64,000 bases of DNA from Saccharicrinis aurantiacus (lineage in GTDB: Bacteria; Bacteroidota; Bacteroidia; Bacteroidales; Marinilabiliaceae): the NCBI RefSeq assembly GCF_001660705.2, contig NZ_LYBV02000041.1, positions 21,020-85,019 on the forward strand. The letters are read 5' to 3'. The position numbers were made by a program, and so were the translations under genes. The notes beneath the pieces are model-generated. The model was given only the letters and a program-made list of their open reading frames with translations. It did no database searches and was not told the origin of the DNA. Of the stretch, positions 28,633 through 37,543 are shown in pieces (the stretch's first letter is position 1; each line of letters begins with the position of its first letter).

Positions 28633-31566
28633 TTATTTTAGTTCTTCCTGTAACTCAATATCAATAAAACGGAATAAACCGCACTTAATATCTACTTCTA
28701 CAGATGAATTATTGACGTTAAACGATGTCCTATCTAAAATATCGGTCATACTTGCAGGGTTAACTGTATTAAAAGTTACTGTTGCCTTCTTATCACTTGG
28801 ATTTATATAACCACCATCAATAATAGTTAAACGCAAGTGTGTAGGTGATGTTTGAGAAACGACCCATGCCACCTCGCCGGTAACCGTTAATGGTAGCTGT
28901 TTAGCACTCTCTTTAATTTCAGCAGCTACAGTTGTGTAATATTCATCTGCCTTATAAGTTTGCGTTCCATCTGATGATATATAATTGTGACCATTGGTGA
29001 TGTACTCCTTCATGATGTCTTTGTAGATAGGATGTAAATGATCCGTTAGTTTTCCTCGTGGTGCATCTTCATCAGCATACACACCATTTTGAACAGGGGT
29101 GATCATTACCAATCCGTTTTTATAAGGTGGTAAAAAGTTTAAACGACGATCTTTAGCTCCAGATGCGTAACTTGAGAAATCCCAATCTGAAACCTTAGCT
29201 CCAGACCAGCCTCCGGTTAAACGTCCAAATACATAAGCATCATCCCCTTTTAGCTCAGCATCTTCTCTAACAGTCCAACTACCATCATTAGCTTCTCGTA
29301 AAAATTTATCCCCTGGGTTTACCATACTCAGGTGTACAGGTGAAAAGCTAACTATTTCAGAACGTTTAGGTACGTATAAAGCACCCTTCGCTATCAACTC
29401 ATACAAGAAACTCATATAGTCTGCATCTACTTCAAAATTTTGTGGGTATCTGGCACCACTAGCTATATTATAAATACAATAGCGCAAAAAGTGGTTAGGT
29501 AACATTTGATGACAATGACTTCGAGAACGCATAAAGTTAGTATTGTCGCGTGCAGCTCTGCAGCCCCAATCATTCACTACACCGCTGGCCCACATCCCCA
29601 TTCTGCCGGCAATGGTTTGGTCCATCGACATATCTTCTGTTTCTTCCATCGAAGGCACAAATACATCAGCAAATTCGCCTGTTAAAAAACGCGACCAGTG
29701 CGGAGTATACGATGTTGAATACCAGAAGGCATGTTTGCTACGGATATAAATATTTGCATTTTTCCCCTGTGAATATTCTGCCAAAGGATAAAACAAATTA
29801 TCCATTGCAAATTCAAATACTGGTTCATCAGCATCTAACTCAGGATAAATAATAACCGTTTTTTTGTTGTTAGCTCCATCAATCACTTTTTTTGTGGTTT
29901 CAGGGTTATAGAAATAGACATCTCTGCCATGACCTCCACGAAAAGTAATTCCCGGCTCATTATCGTATGCTGGAATCAGCATATCTAAAACTTGTTGTTG
30001 TGTTAAATCATATATCTTTCGTTGATCACGTCCTTCTTCAAAATGAGCGTTGTTTAGTACCGAACGATCCCAATTTTCAACGTTTTTTGAGAAAACGTGA
30101 TTTAGAAACTCAGGACTGGAATAATTATTTTTAATATTAGAAATAACATCGCTAGCTCCATCAGGTGTATCCATTATATACACTTTTAATGGATCTCTTT
30201 CCCAAGATGGTTTCTCATAACCTATAAGCGCATCCCTTGCCTCTTGTGTATTTGAAAGGATAGCTGTAATATTTCCCGGAGGTGTTAATTCAGCATACTC
30301 TTGTTTCCAATCAATATTATCTAAATCTAGGATATGAATACAGCTTCCACCGCTTTGCGAACTTCCCAGAATAATTTTATTACAAGTTGGATCTTTCCAC
30401 ATTGAATTATAAGAGTAGTTGCTGTTTATCACCTCTAGTTTGCTAGCATCTAGAGATTCGGGTATCAATCCTATTTGATTTCCAGTTAATATAAAATAAT
30501 AGGTCTCATTATTTATTTTTATAACATCGGGGTGTATAACTCTATAACCAAAAGCGAGGTTCATTTCCTGTCCTGCATAAAAAGTTGTTATATTACCAGT
30601 AGTAACATCTAATATGCCCATGTTTGGTTCTTGATTAGCGTTTGCAGCGCCAAGTAATAGCTCATAATTGCCATCTTCATCAATATCTCTTACTCGCATT
30701 TCTGCAATACGACCATTCTCATGTGGCGTTTTTATCTTTTTAAAAAAGGAGTCTTCTAAAGGTTTAAATAAATACAAATCAGTTGAAGGTTCGCCATGAC
30801 TAATAACCGCATTTACAGCTAATACATCTGAGCCATCAGCTTGTGGTATGGCACGCAAAAAATTTATGGTATGAACATCGTGAAGTATATGCCCATCATC
30901 AAACTTTGGATTAAACCATATGGTAGAATAGCTAGATGAGGGCATTGTTTTTAATAATTCTCCGGTAGCAGATAGATAATAGAAATTCATATCGCCGCCA
31001 CCACAAGCAACATAGGATTCTCCTTGAGTGTTTTTTACGGAACAGACAGAAATCATAGGAAACTCATTTTCTTGAAATTGCCATAGCGTTTTTCCTTCTG
31101 CATTTAAGCAAAAAACAGTACCGCTACCACTGGCTACCAAAATTTCATCAACTCCATCATTTGTAATATCTGCACACCAAATGTCATGGTTCATAATGCC
31201 TTTGCCCAGGTCATTTTTCCATAGAATCACACCACTATAGTCAATTCCCATTACCACACCATTATAACTGCTTGCTACAATTATATTTCCATTAGTTGTT
31301 ATAGCAGTTTTTAATTTTCTAATGGTATGTTCAACATCAATACTCACTATGGCTTGAGATGAATATACGTCTTGTATATCATATTTTAAGCTAGTATTCT
31401 CTGAAACAGATTTCTCTGTTGTTAATTTCCAATATTCCGGATTATTGTTACGCCAATCTGATTGGTTGTTTTCAAAATCGATTTGTTTATCTCCGCTACC
31501 ATGTTGAGCTATTAATGTGAATGAACAAGCGAAAAAAATATAAGTTAAAAAGAAGAGTATTTTCAT
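28633..31566 (-). CDS. Putative lambda-carrageenase-like (GH150-type) secreted enzyme, shorter paralogue
   Basis: A 977-residue paralogue of the 24438-28145 product, with long runs of near identity through propeller and catalytic region (FRGGHGRDVYFYNPETT, MSMDQTIAGRMGMWASG, MVTPVQNG-type loops). Differences lie at the ends. After the signal peptide (to ~20) it has an extra ~35 residues (DFENNQSDWRNNNPEYW) resembling the first strands of a jelly-roll module. At the C-terminus it stops right after FRFIDIELQEELK, lacking the Ig-like modules and the type IX sorting tail. It could therefore be periplasmic or exported by another route; the FFAC near residue 13 is a poor lipobox. The close similarity indicates tandem duplication. 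Confidence 0.55.
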   Translation of the reverse strand: MKILFFLTYIFFACSFTLIAQHGSGDKQIDFENNQSDWRNNNPEYWKLTTEKSVSENTSLKYDIQDVYSSQAIVSIDVEHTIRKLKTAITTNGNIIVASSYNGVVMGIDYSGVILWKNDLGKGIMNHDIWCADITNDGVDEILVASGSGTVFCLNAEGKTLWQFQENEFPMISVCSVKNTQGESYVACGGGDMNFYYLSATGELLKTMPSSSYSTIWFNPKFDDGHILHDVHTINFLRAIPQADGSDVLAVNAVISHGEPSTDLYLFKPLEDSFFKKIKTPHENGRIAEMRVRDIDEDGNYELLLGAANANQEPNMGILDVTTGNITTFYAGQEMNLAFGYRVIHPDVIKINNETYYFILTGNQIGLIPESLDASKLEVINSNYSYNSMWKDPTCNKIILGSSQSGGSCIHILDLDNIDWKQEYAELTPPGNITAILSNTQEARDALIGYEKPSWERDPLKVYIMDTPDGASDVISNIKNNYSSPEFLNHVFSKNVENWDRSVLNNAHFEEGRDQRKIYDLTQQQVLDMLIPAYDNEPGITFRGGHGRDVYFYNPETTKKVIDGANNKKTVIIYPELDADEPVFEFAMDNLFYPLAEYSQGKNANIYIRSKHAFWYSTSYTPHWSRFLTGEFADVFVPSMEETEDMSMDQTIAGRMGMWASGVVNDWGCRAARDNTNFMRSRSHCHQMLPNHFLRYCIYNIASGARYPQNFEVDADYMSFLYELIAKGALYVPKRSEIVSFSPVHLSMVNPGDKFLREANDGSWTVREDAELKGDDAYVFGRLTGGWSGAKVSDWDFSSYASGAKDRRLNFLPPYKNGLVMITPVQNGVYADEDAPRGKLTDHLHPIYKDIMKEYITNGHNYISSDGTQTYKADEYYTTVAAEIKESAKQLPLTVTGEVAWVVSQTSPTHLRLTIIDGGYINPSDKKATVTFNTVNPASMTDILDRTSFNVNNSSVEVDIKCGLFRFIDIELQEELK

Positions 31567-31684
31567 GCGTTTAATATTTATTGAAATAGTTATAGTTGGT
31601 GCGATTTAAGATTGTAACAATATGTTGTTCAGTTATTTGTACTACTTGTGTTGTTTTTAAATATTATGAATCTGTGCAGCAATT

Positions 31685-32812
31685 TTATTTTATGATTACA
31701 GATTCTACCACAATACCCTTTTGAGTTTTTATTTGTAACAGGTACATTCCTTTTGAGATATCAGATACAGGAATAGTTATCGATTGGCTCTTTAATGATG
31801 ATTTTTTCACTATCCTTCCTGAAACATTATATAAAATATAGTCAGCAGGTATTTCACTTTCTATTTGCAATAATTGAGAAGCAGGGTTAGGAAATACTCT
31901 GTACGAGAATTTAGTGTCATCATCGACACCCGTATCATCTTTTTTTATAAAAACGATATCATCAATGTAAAATGTTCCGATTCCTCCACCGTAGTCTGGA
32001 TTGTTTGCCACTTGTAATACAAATGAAGTATTTTCGCAATCTGAACTTAAGCTCATTTCTTGTTTTAGCTCAACCCATTCACCTTTTGCAACTGCTGCTA
32101 TATCCCATTTTAAGCTAACAAAAGGCTCTTTTAGCTGAGTATAAAAGGAGGATATGGAGGTAGACTCTTCTACCCATACTTTCAAATGCATATTATAATC
32201 AGCAGCAGGTAAGCTAATATTGTTGGATTCTACAGTTTCTATAATACTGGAATAGGGCACTTCTACTGGTGGAATAATAGCTTCACCCCAAATCTGAAAA
32301 TCGTCAATGTAAAAAACACCCTTTCCACCATGTGAACTTTCAATTTTAAAAAGACATTCAGAATCGATCACCTCAGTATTAAATGTTTGTTCTATTTCGA
32401 GCTCTACCCATTGTTCACGTTCTATACCATTAAAACTGTAATTAAAAGTTGTAAATGGTTCTTTTAAAACAAAGGTAAAACCTGATATCTCAGCAGCAGA
32501 CTGTAGCCATACCTTCACTTTAAATTTATAGGTTCCAGCGGGTAATGAAATTGTAGATCCATTTGATCCCCCATTAACTTTATTCTGACTCGTAACAGCC
32601 ACGTCGCTTTCGTATTTTAAACTGTAATTGCCAGAGGGGGCAGCCTTTTCTTGAGTTACACTCCATGTGTCATGTTGAAAATATAACGCTTGACCTCCAT
32701 TTTCGAAACCATAATTATCATCAGTTAGAAAATTTACAATATCAGCCTTTGCAGAAGTTATGATAGAACTAACTGCAAATATAAGCATGAGTATTCTTTT
32801 ATATTTATGCAT
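31685..32812 (-). CDS. Type IX-secreted protein with two carbohydrate-binding-like jelly-roll modules
   Basis: 375 residues. A signal peptide ends near SAKA (~24). Two related modules follow: ~60-175 (AGTYKFKVKVWLQSAAEIS ... REQWVELEIEQ ... GVFYIDDFQIWG) and ~195-290 (DYNMHLKVWVEESTSIS ... KGEWVELKQEM ... GTFYIDDIVFI). A C-terminal type IX secretion domain ends the protein (YRVFPNPASQLLQIES ... GMYLLQIKT). The modules look like CBM4/9-type jelly rolls, and a third copy ends the surface lipoprotein at 21521-23215. No catalytic residues are evident. I infer a secreted glycan-binding accessory for the neighbouring enzymes. Confidence 0.7.
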   Translation of the reverse strand: MHKYKRILMLIFAVSSIITSAKADIVNFLTDDNYGFENGGQALYFQHDTWSVTQEKAAPSGNYSLKYESDVAVTSQNKVNGGSNGSTISLPAGTYKFKVKVWLQSAAEISGFTFVLKEPFTTFNYSFNGIEREQWVELEIEQTFNTEVIDSECLFKIESSHGGKGVFYIDDFQIWGEAIIPPVEVPYSSIIETVESNNISLPAADYNMHLKVWVEESTSISSFYTQLKEPFVSLKWDIAAVAKGEWVELKQEMSLSSDCENTSFVLQVANNPDYGGGIGTFYIDDIVFIKKDDTGVDDDTKFSYRVFPNPASQLLQIESEIPADYILYNVSGRIVKKSSLKSQSITIPVSDISKGMYLLQIKTQKGIVVESVIIK

Positions 32813-33303
32813 TAGTATGAGTATTTTATTTTTTATGAAAACCTTTTTAAAGTCTTTATTTTACAAGTACACGATGAAATTTGTAGTCTTTTATCTATAT
32901 AGTAGATATTTCCTTGTATTTCGAAATAATGATGTGAATATCAGATTTAGATTTTTGGATATCTAAGTCGTTCAGAGTTTTTTCCTAAAGCATAATACAA
33001 ATAAGCAGTGACTATTTGTATAGCCTTGTCATTTGCCGGACACGGAAAAATATTACTACTGAATTACCTTTCTCGCATCTGATATTACTAACCTTATTGT
33101 GTTTATGCTATACGTCTTTTTCATAATTACTTCTGTTCTAAATAGTATTTGTTGTTTTTACACACTACAACAATAAAATAATATGATCACTATTTCGCAT
33201 AACATAGGAGTGGGTGAGGTAACTAATATTACATTATTTTATTTTAAGAAAATTATAGACAGTGCAGAGACTGGGGATCCCTGCACCTACTGTAAACGCT
33301 AAA
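32813..33303. other. Intergenic region upstream of the CBM-like gene
   Basis: About 490 bp, AT-rich, presumably holding the promoter of the minus-strand 31685-32812 gene. I see no gene and no unambiguous -7 box. GTGCAG/CTGCAC near 33263-33289 could form a hairpin just after the stop of the next minus-strand gene. Confidence 0.3.
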
Positions 33304-33966
33304 TTATTGTACTAAAACTTTTTTAATTGATATTGCACCTGATGAGCTTACCTTAACAAAGTAAATTCCTGGGGATAAATCCGAAATTGATAATGTTGTT
33401 GAAGCACTTGCTTTATCTAATTTCTTTAGCGTAGCTCCTGTTGAATTAATCACTTCAATAGTAGCTCCTTCAGGAGTAGCGATAGTTAAATACTCAGATG
33501 CAGGATTAGGTGATACTGTAAAATCTACAGTTTCTTTCTTCGCAACATCTAATGCTATATCAGACAAAGTATATTCATAATTTACTTGGCTACCTATAGT
33601 GGCACCTCCTTCAACGGGTTGCATTTTTGCATTAAAAAATGCTGGTCCGGTAATAGCACCTGCATCTGTTGGAATAGTAATATTTACTGTGATTGATGTT
33701 GTACCTTGTGTTACTTGAGGCTTTTGTGCAAAAATCCAAACAGGAGCTTCTCCTTCTACCTGTGTAACTTGAACTGCAATAGCTATTTTATCTTGCAGAC
33801 CTTCACCAGTTCTTGTAGTGTATTCAATAGTTACAGGAATAGTGCTTCCTACATAATGTATTCCTTGGGGAACAGAAACTGATGTTACTCCTTGCGCTGA
33901 AAGGCTAGTATTAAAACCTAAAATGATGCTTAAAATGATAATTGATCTTTGTAAATTTTTAATCAT
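33304..33966 (-). CDS. Small type IX-secreted protein with one Ig-like module
   Basis: 220 residues: signal peptide ending SLSAQ (~24), one ~110-residue beta-sandwich (SVSVPQGIHYVGSTIPVTIEY ... TSITVNITIPTDAG), then a type IX secretion tail (VSPNPASEYLTIATPEG ... GIYFVKVSSSG). The sandwich resembles the Ig-like modules at the C-terminus of the large enzyme at 24438-28145 (SLGEEASININYSASED ... EINVNLTIPDETG). It looks like a free-standing copy of that accessory module and may bind the substrate or the cell surface. No catalytic signature. Confidence 0.65.
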   Translation of the reverse strand: MIKNLQRSIIILSIILGFNTSLSAQGVTSVSVPQGIHYVGSTIPVTIEYTTRTGEGLQDKIAIAVQVTQVEGEAPVWIFAQKPQVTQGTTSITVNITIPTDAGAITGPAFFNAKMQPVEGGATIGSQVNYEYTLSDIALDVAKKETVDFTVSPNPASEYLTIATPEGATIEVINSTGATLKKLDKASASTTLSISDLSPGIYFVKVSSSGAISIKKVLVQ

Positions 33967-34023
33967 AATACTGTAATTTAAAGATTTAAAAAAAATGAAT
34001 TTATTGAAATGAACACCTTCGGG

Positions 34024-34138
34024 CTATTTAAACTCTGAAGGCGTTGGATTATTAGAATTATTAGTAATACTGTATTTTTGAGTTTGAGAAACTGTGGTTA
34101 AAAAGCGCCAAACTGAAAACAAATAGTAATTTCTTCAT
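34024..34138 (-). pseudogene. Frameshifted secreted small-protein remnant
   Basis: From ATG at 34138 the frame reads a signal peptide (MKKLLFVFSLALFNHSFS). The other frame continues with SQTQKYSITNNSNNPTPSEFK before a stop at 34024-34026. Joining them restores a typical signal-peptide end (SFSQ). Either a frameshifted small secreted peptide or a gene relic; too short to classify. Confidence 0.3.
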
Positions 34139-34222
34139 CTTTATATTTTAATTGTGTTTTAAGAAGAAGTTCAAATACAAGAACATTTTAATCATCCGAA
34201 GAATATTAAACTTCAAAAAACA

Positions 34223-34230
34223 TATATTTG
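34223..34230 (+). promoter_or_regulatory. Possible -7 box upstream of the TPR/HTH regulator
   Basis: TATATTTG fits the TAnnTTTG consensus but lies ~160 bp from the start codon. Confidence 0.25.
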
Positions 34231-34387
34231 CCTGTGGAATTGTATGCTTGCAATGTTAAATACAATGTTTTTATAAGTAGAAAAATTACCGTTACATAGT
34301 TATAACATTTAAAAAAAACAGCGTCACAAAGTATTAACATGCTAGTTTTTATGAAATAAATTATAATGATCGAAATAGGTTGATAAT

Positions 34388-36025
34388 ATGATATTTAGAT
34401 ACTATTACTCAAGGATATCAAGGGCGTTTTTGTTGATTTTACTTTATAACATTATTAATCCGGACTTATTACTTAGTCAGCATCAGGAAACAAATTTAAT
34501 TTCTAATGAATCGATATTAGAAATGGAATATGATGTGATAAAAAACAGGATGGAAAAGGTGCATCGTAATGCTAGAAATAACCAGGATACAGTTAAACTT
34601 ATTAAAAGCTTAATCACTCTCAGTTCAGTTGAACGAGTAAACCTAAATTATAGTTCGGCATTTAATTATTCTGGAGAGGCACTCTTTTTGGCCGAAGAGA
34701 TTAATGATATTTATTTTCAGGCTAAAGCGCATGAAGAATTAGGATTGTTAAACAATACATTTGATCAGTATGACTTAACGAAAGAGCACTTTAGGAAATC
34801 ATGTAACTATTACTTAAAAGCTTATCAAAACAAAATCATTACCTCGTCAGAGCTAATTCGCCCATATTACAACTTAGCTCTTACTAACCAGCGCTTAAGA
34901 AATATTGAGATCACGAAGTGTTATCTTGATACGTGTTTTTATATAGCCGATTCAATAGATTTACCCTTACCCAATCGGATTATTTTATTGGAAAGAAAAG
35001 CTACATTACTCTATCATCAAAAAAAGCCGAGTGAGGCATTAGATTTACTCTTAAATTGTGAGCAACAGCTTTTAAAGGCCGATGTAAATACGCAACAAGA
35101 CATCTTATATATCTACTCAAAAATTTATGTTTACACTACCTTGGGTAATGTAAACCAAGGTATTGGTAACTATCAAATATCATTGCCTTACTATAGAAAT
35201 GCCATTAAGTTATACGATTCGATTAATAAAGAAACCTCTCATAAATCGCAACTCTATACACAGTTCTCACTTTCGCTGATACGAACCGGCAGAAGTTCCA
35301 ATGCATATAATTATATAAAAAAATCTAAACTAATAGATAATAGGCTATTTAGTGCAAAAAATACTAAAAATAAAGGGTTCTTAACCATCCGTAATCGCTA
35401 TAATGAAGAGTTGAGAAAAAGAGATACAGAACTCGTTCAGAAAAATTTATTGCTTGCAGAGCAAAAGAAAGAAATCCTAGGTTTTAGGATTATTCTTTAT
35501 TCCTCTATATTTCTGCTTATCATCATTGGATTAATCCTGCGTAGCAGAATGATGAATAAAAAACATCAGAGAGAAAAATTAGATAATGAGGAAAAACAGA
35601 AAGAGTCGGCTGCACTATTAGAAACTAAGAATAAGGAGTTAACTAGTACAATGTTGCAGTTGATTGAAAAAGAAGAGGTAATTAAAAAACTTAGCTCCTA
35701 CTTAAAGGAAAATTTAAATAATAAAACCACCAATTCATTTTTGACCTCAATTAATCATCAAAGTGTAAGTTTGTGGGAGGAGTTTAATACTCGATTTATG
35801 TCCGTAAATGAAGGTTTCTACGAACGTTTAAAAGAAAAAGTTCCTGGCTTAAGTCCCGCAGATCTTAAAATTTGTGCCCTCATAAAATTGAACTTTACGA
35901 GTAAAGAAATGTCACATCTACTTGGTATATCAGTGGGCAGTATTCGTATGGGAAGGCATCGCCTTCGAGCTAAGATTAACATGGAAAAAGATATGAACTT
36001 GAATAGCTTTATCCATTCGATTTGA
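34388..36025 (+). CDS. TPR-containing membrane regulator with LuxR-like C-terminal HTH
   Basis: 545 residues: N-terminal signal/anchor (LLILLYNIINPDLLLSQ), a TPR array (~50-330, e.g. YSSAFNYSGEALFLAEEI), one membrane helix (~366-386, IILYSSIFLLIIIGLIL), a charged coiled coil (~390-440), and a C-terminal helix-turn-helix (SPADLKICALIKLNFTSKEM then LLGISVGSIRMGRHRLRAK). This layout is common in Bacteroidota: a periplasmic TPR sensor tethered to a cytoplasmic DNA-binding domain. It borders the polysaccharide genes but its target is unknown. It ends before the island boundary. Confidence 0.8.
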   Translation: MIFRYYYSRISRAFLLILLYNIINPDLLLSQHQETNLISNESILEMEYDVIKNRMEKVHRNARNNQDTVKLIKSLITLSSVERVNLNYSSAFNYSGEALFLAEEINDIYFQAKAHEELGLLNNTFDQYDLTKEHFRKSCNYYLKAYQNKIITSSELIRPYYNLALTNQRLRNIEITKCYLDTCFYIADSIDLPLPNRIILLERKATLLYHQKKPSEALDLLLNCEQQLLKADVNTQQDILYIYSKIYVYTTLGNVNQGIGNYQISLPYYRNAIKLYDSINKETSHKSQLYTQFSLSLIRTGRSSNAYNYIKKSKLIDNRLFSAKNTKNKGFLTIRNRYNEELRKRDTELVQKNLLLAEQKKEILGFRIILYSSIFLLIIIGLILRSRMMNKKHQREKLDNEEKQKESAALLETKNKELTSTMLQLIEKEEVIKKLSSYLKENLNNKTTNSFLTSINHQSVSLWEEFNTRFMSVNEGFYERLKEKVPGLSPADLKICALIKLNFTSKEMSHLLGISVGSIRMGRHRLRAKINMEKDMNLNSFIHSI

Positions 36026-36238
36026 TTAATAATGGTAATGTTTTTCAAGCTCAAATGTTCAAAATGTATTTTGAGAAAATACTTTGTTAGGTTCGGAATA
36101 TAATATTGAAATTACAATGTGTATTGTATTTGTTGAAAGATAAAGTGTTGTTGTAATGTTAGAAAACGGGACATATTATAGGTTGGTGGTCTATAAGATT
36201 GGGTTTGTTCTAATGAAAACAGTTTTTTAGTAGAAGTG

Positions 36239-36288
36239 CTCAGCACCCCAACTGGTTATATTAGACTTTTTTCAACTAAGGTGCTGAG
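36239..36288. repeat. Inverted repeat CTCAGCACC/GGTGCTGAG
   Basis: CTCAGCACC (36239-36247) and GGTGCTGAG (36280-36288) are a perfect 9-bp inverted pair with a 32-nt loop that is T-rich. It overlaps the end of the transposase relic and may be an insertion-sequence end or a terminator for the upstream regulator. Confidence 0.35.
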
Positions 36289-36425
36289 AACCAAAATTCA
36301 AAAACTGATGAAATTGAAATAATACATTGACCACTTTTTTCTTGCTTGAAGTCAGTAATTTTAAAATAATCAAGTATTCCTTCCGGTAGGATAAGTACTA
36401 ATAATTGTGTGCTTAATTCGGACAT
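36276..36425 (-). pseudogene. Truncated ISAon1-type transposase N-terminal fragment
   Basis: A 49-codon minus-strand frame (MSELSTQLLVLILPEGILDYF) matches the opening of the ISAon1-family transposase N-terminal region protein, whose hallmark is LILPEG(L/I)L(D/E)YF. It is cut short after ~45 residues and no catalytic ORF follows. A relic of an insertion sequence at the edge of the island. Confidence 0.55.
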
Positions 36426-36510
36426 ACTGCAAAACTATGTACTTTTTGTTTCAGACCCAACTTTTGCCGGTGATCCCATTTTAGGCCAGACATAGCAAAT
36501 ATTGACGTAT

Positions 36511-36546
36511 AAAAAAAGTCCCACAATACTCTCATATTGTGGGACT
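36511..36546 (-). terminator. Minus-strand intrinsic terminator next to the tRNA remnant
   Basis: A perfect 12-bp stem AGTCCCACAATA/TATTGTGGGACT with a 6-nt loop, followed on the minus strand by seven Ts. It lies 35 bp downstream of the tRNA-like 3' end on that strand, the usual place of a tRNA gene's terminator. Confidence 0.8.
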
Positions 36547-36580
36547 TGTCCGTTTAGTGTCTATTTATGACATCTGTATC

Positions 36581-36610
36581 AGCGGAGAGTGAGGATGTTG
36601 AACCCTTCAC
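36581..36610 (-). other. tRNA-Ser 3'-end-like remnant, candidate attachment site
   Basis: On the minus strand the sequence ends CCTCACTCTCCGCT, matching the T-arm edge, acceptor strand (ACTCTCC) and discriminator G of a tRNA-Ser, preceded by a degenerate T-loop (GGGTTCAAC). No 5' half of a tRNA can be folded beside it. Such 3' fragments are left where an element integrates into a tRNA gene. Confidence 0.35.
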
Positions 36611-36859
36611 TTACTTTGCTATATATCAATGTTTTAAAAACAGCTTAATCAAACAAGCTACGATTTAGCTACTCTTTTTTACTATGCCAAAGTTAAGCCA
36701 AAACCTACAATATTTCGTTTCTCAATTTACGTAATAATATTGAATTAGCAATCCTATTGTTTTTTTTAAATCTTTTAACACGACATTTATCATGTTTGGT
36801 TGTTCTATATACTATGCTAAGTCGCAAGTCTTTATTTTAATCTAAACACTAATTACATA
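36611..36859. other. Left end of the island, upstream of the RteC-like gene
   Basis: AT-rich sequence with no gene; presumably holds the promoter of the 36860 gene. Confidence 0.3.
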
Positions 36860-37459
36860 ATGGAACAAAAGACAGAAAACTATTTAAGGATGATTGAACG
36901 GAAATTTGAATCTGATTCAGTTGGGGTAGCTGAATTCGAATCCTTATTAAAGGAGTGGGGGCAATTTGTATCAAATACTTGTTATGAGGGTCCTAATGTG
37001 AAGCAAACTTACTTAAACCTGAACTGTTTAAAACTAAGTGTAAAGTGGTTCATGGAGTTGGATTGCCTTAATAAGAGCCAAGCTTTACAAAATTTCATAC
37101 AGGCCATGATTAAATATGTATGTGTAGAACTAGAAGGATTAAACATTTATCCAGAATTAGATAACGTTCAGCAGATAGAGGAAAAAAGTAAAACTAGACA
37201 GTTTAAATGGACAGCTAGTACTCGTTCATTAATAGAATTAATATCCGCTTTAGGCGAAGCTAAGTGTATTAACAAGGGTGATATAACTACTGAAAATATA
37301 CTATCCTATTTTCATGATATATTTGGGGTAAACTTAGACAATTATCATACAGAACTCAATAAAATGGCTAATAGAAAGCCTAAGAAGGATAATGATCAAC
37401 GTGCTTATTTTCTTAGTGGTTTAGCAGAAAAATTTAACCAAAAAATGCTAGCCTCTTAA
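36860..37459 (+). CDS. RteC-like domain protein
   Basis: 199 residues, shorter than classical RteC. The C-terminal half carries the family pattern: FKWTASTRSLIELISALGEA, INKGDITTENILSYF, FGVNLDNYHTELNKM, then a basic RKPKKDNDQRAYFLSGLAEKF. RteC controls excision of CTnDOT-type integrative elements in Bacteroides; shorter relatives are carried by many Bacteroidota mobile elements, where their role is untested. As the first gene of the island it supports a mobile origin for what follows. Confidence 0.7.
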   Translation: MEQKTENYLRMIERKFESDSVGVAEFESLLKEWGQFVSNTCYEGPNVKQTYLNLNCLKLSVKWFMELDCLNKSQALQNFIQAMIKYVCVELEGLNIYPELDNVQQIEEKSKTRQFKWTASTRSLIELISALGEAKCINKGDITTENILSYFHDIFGVNLDNYHTELNKMANRKPKKDNDQRAYFLSGLAEKFNQKMLAS

Positions 37460-37543
37460 AAGAAAATGCTCTACTTGATACTCAAGTAGAGTTCTTAATA
37501 TTATCCATGTTATCACATTTGTACCAAACTAAAATACTAATGT

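Noticed and set aside
28475..28810. 111-codon plus-strand ORF
   Set aside because: It overlaps the terminator hairpin and the 3' end of the 977-residue enzyme gene on the other strand; no recognisable domain.
36581..36610. Complete tRNA gene
   Set aside because: Only the 3' end resembles a tRNA; no D-arm, anticodon arm or 5' acceptor strand can be folded upstream.
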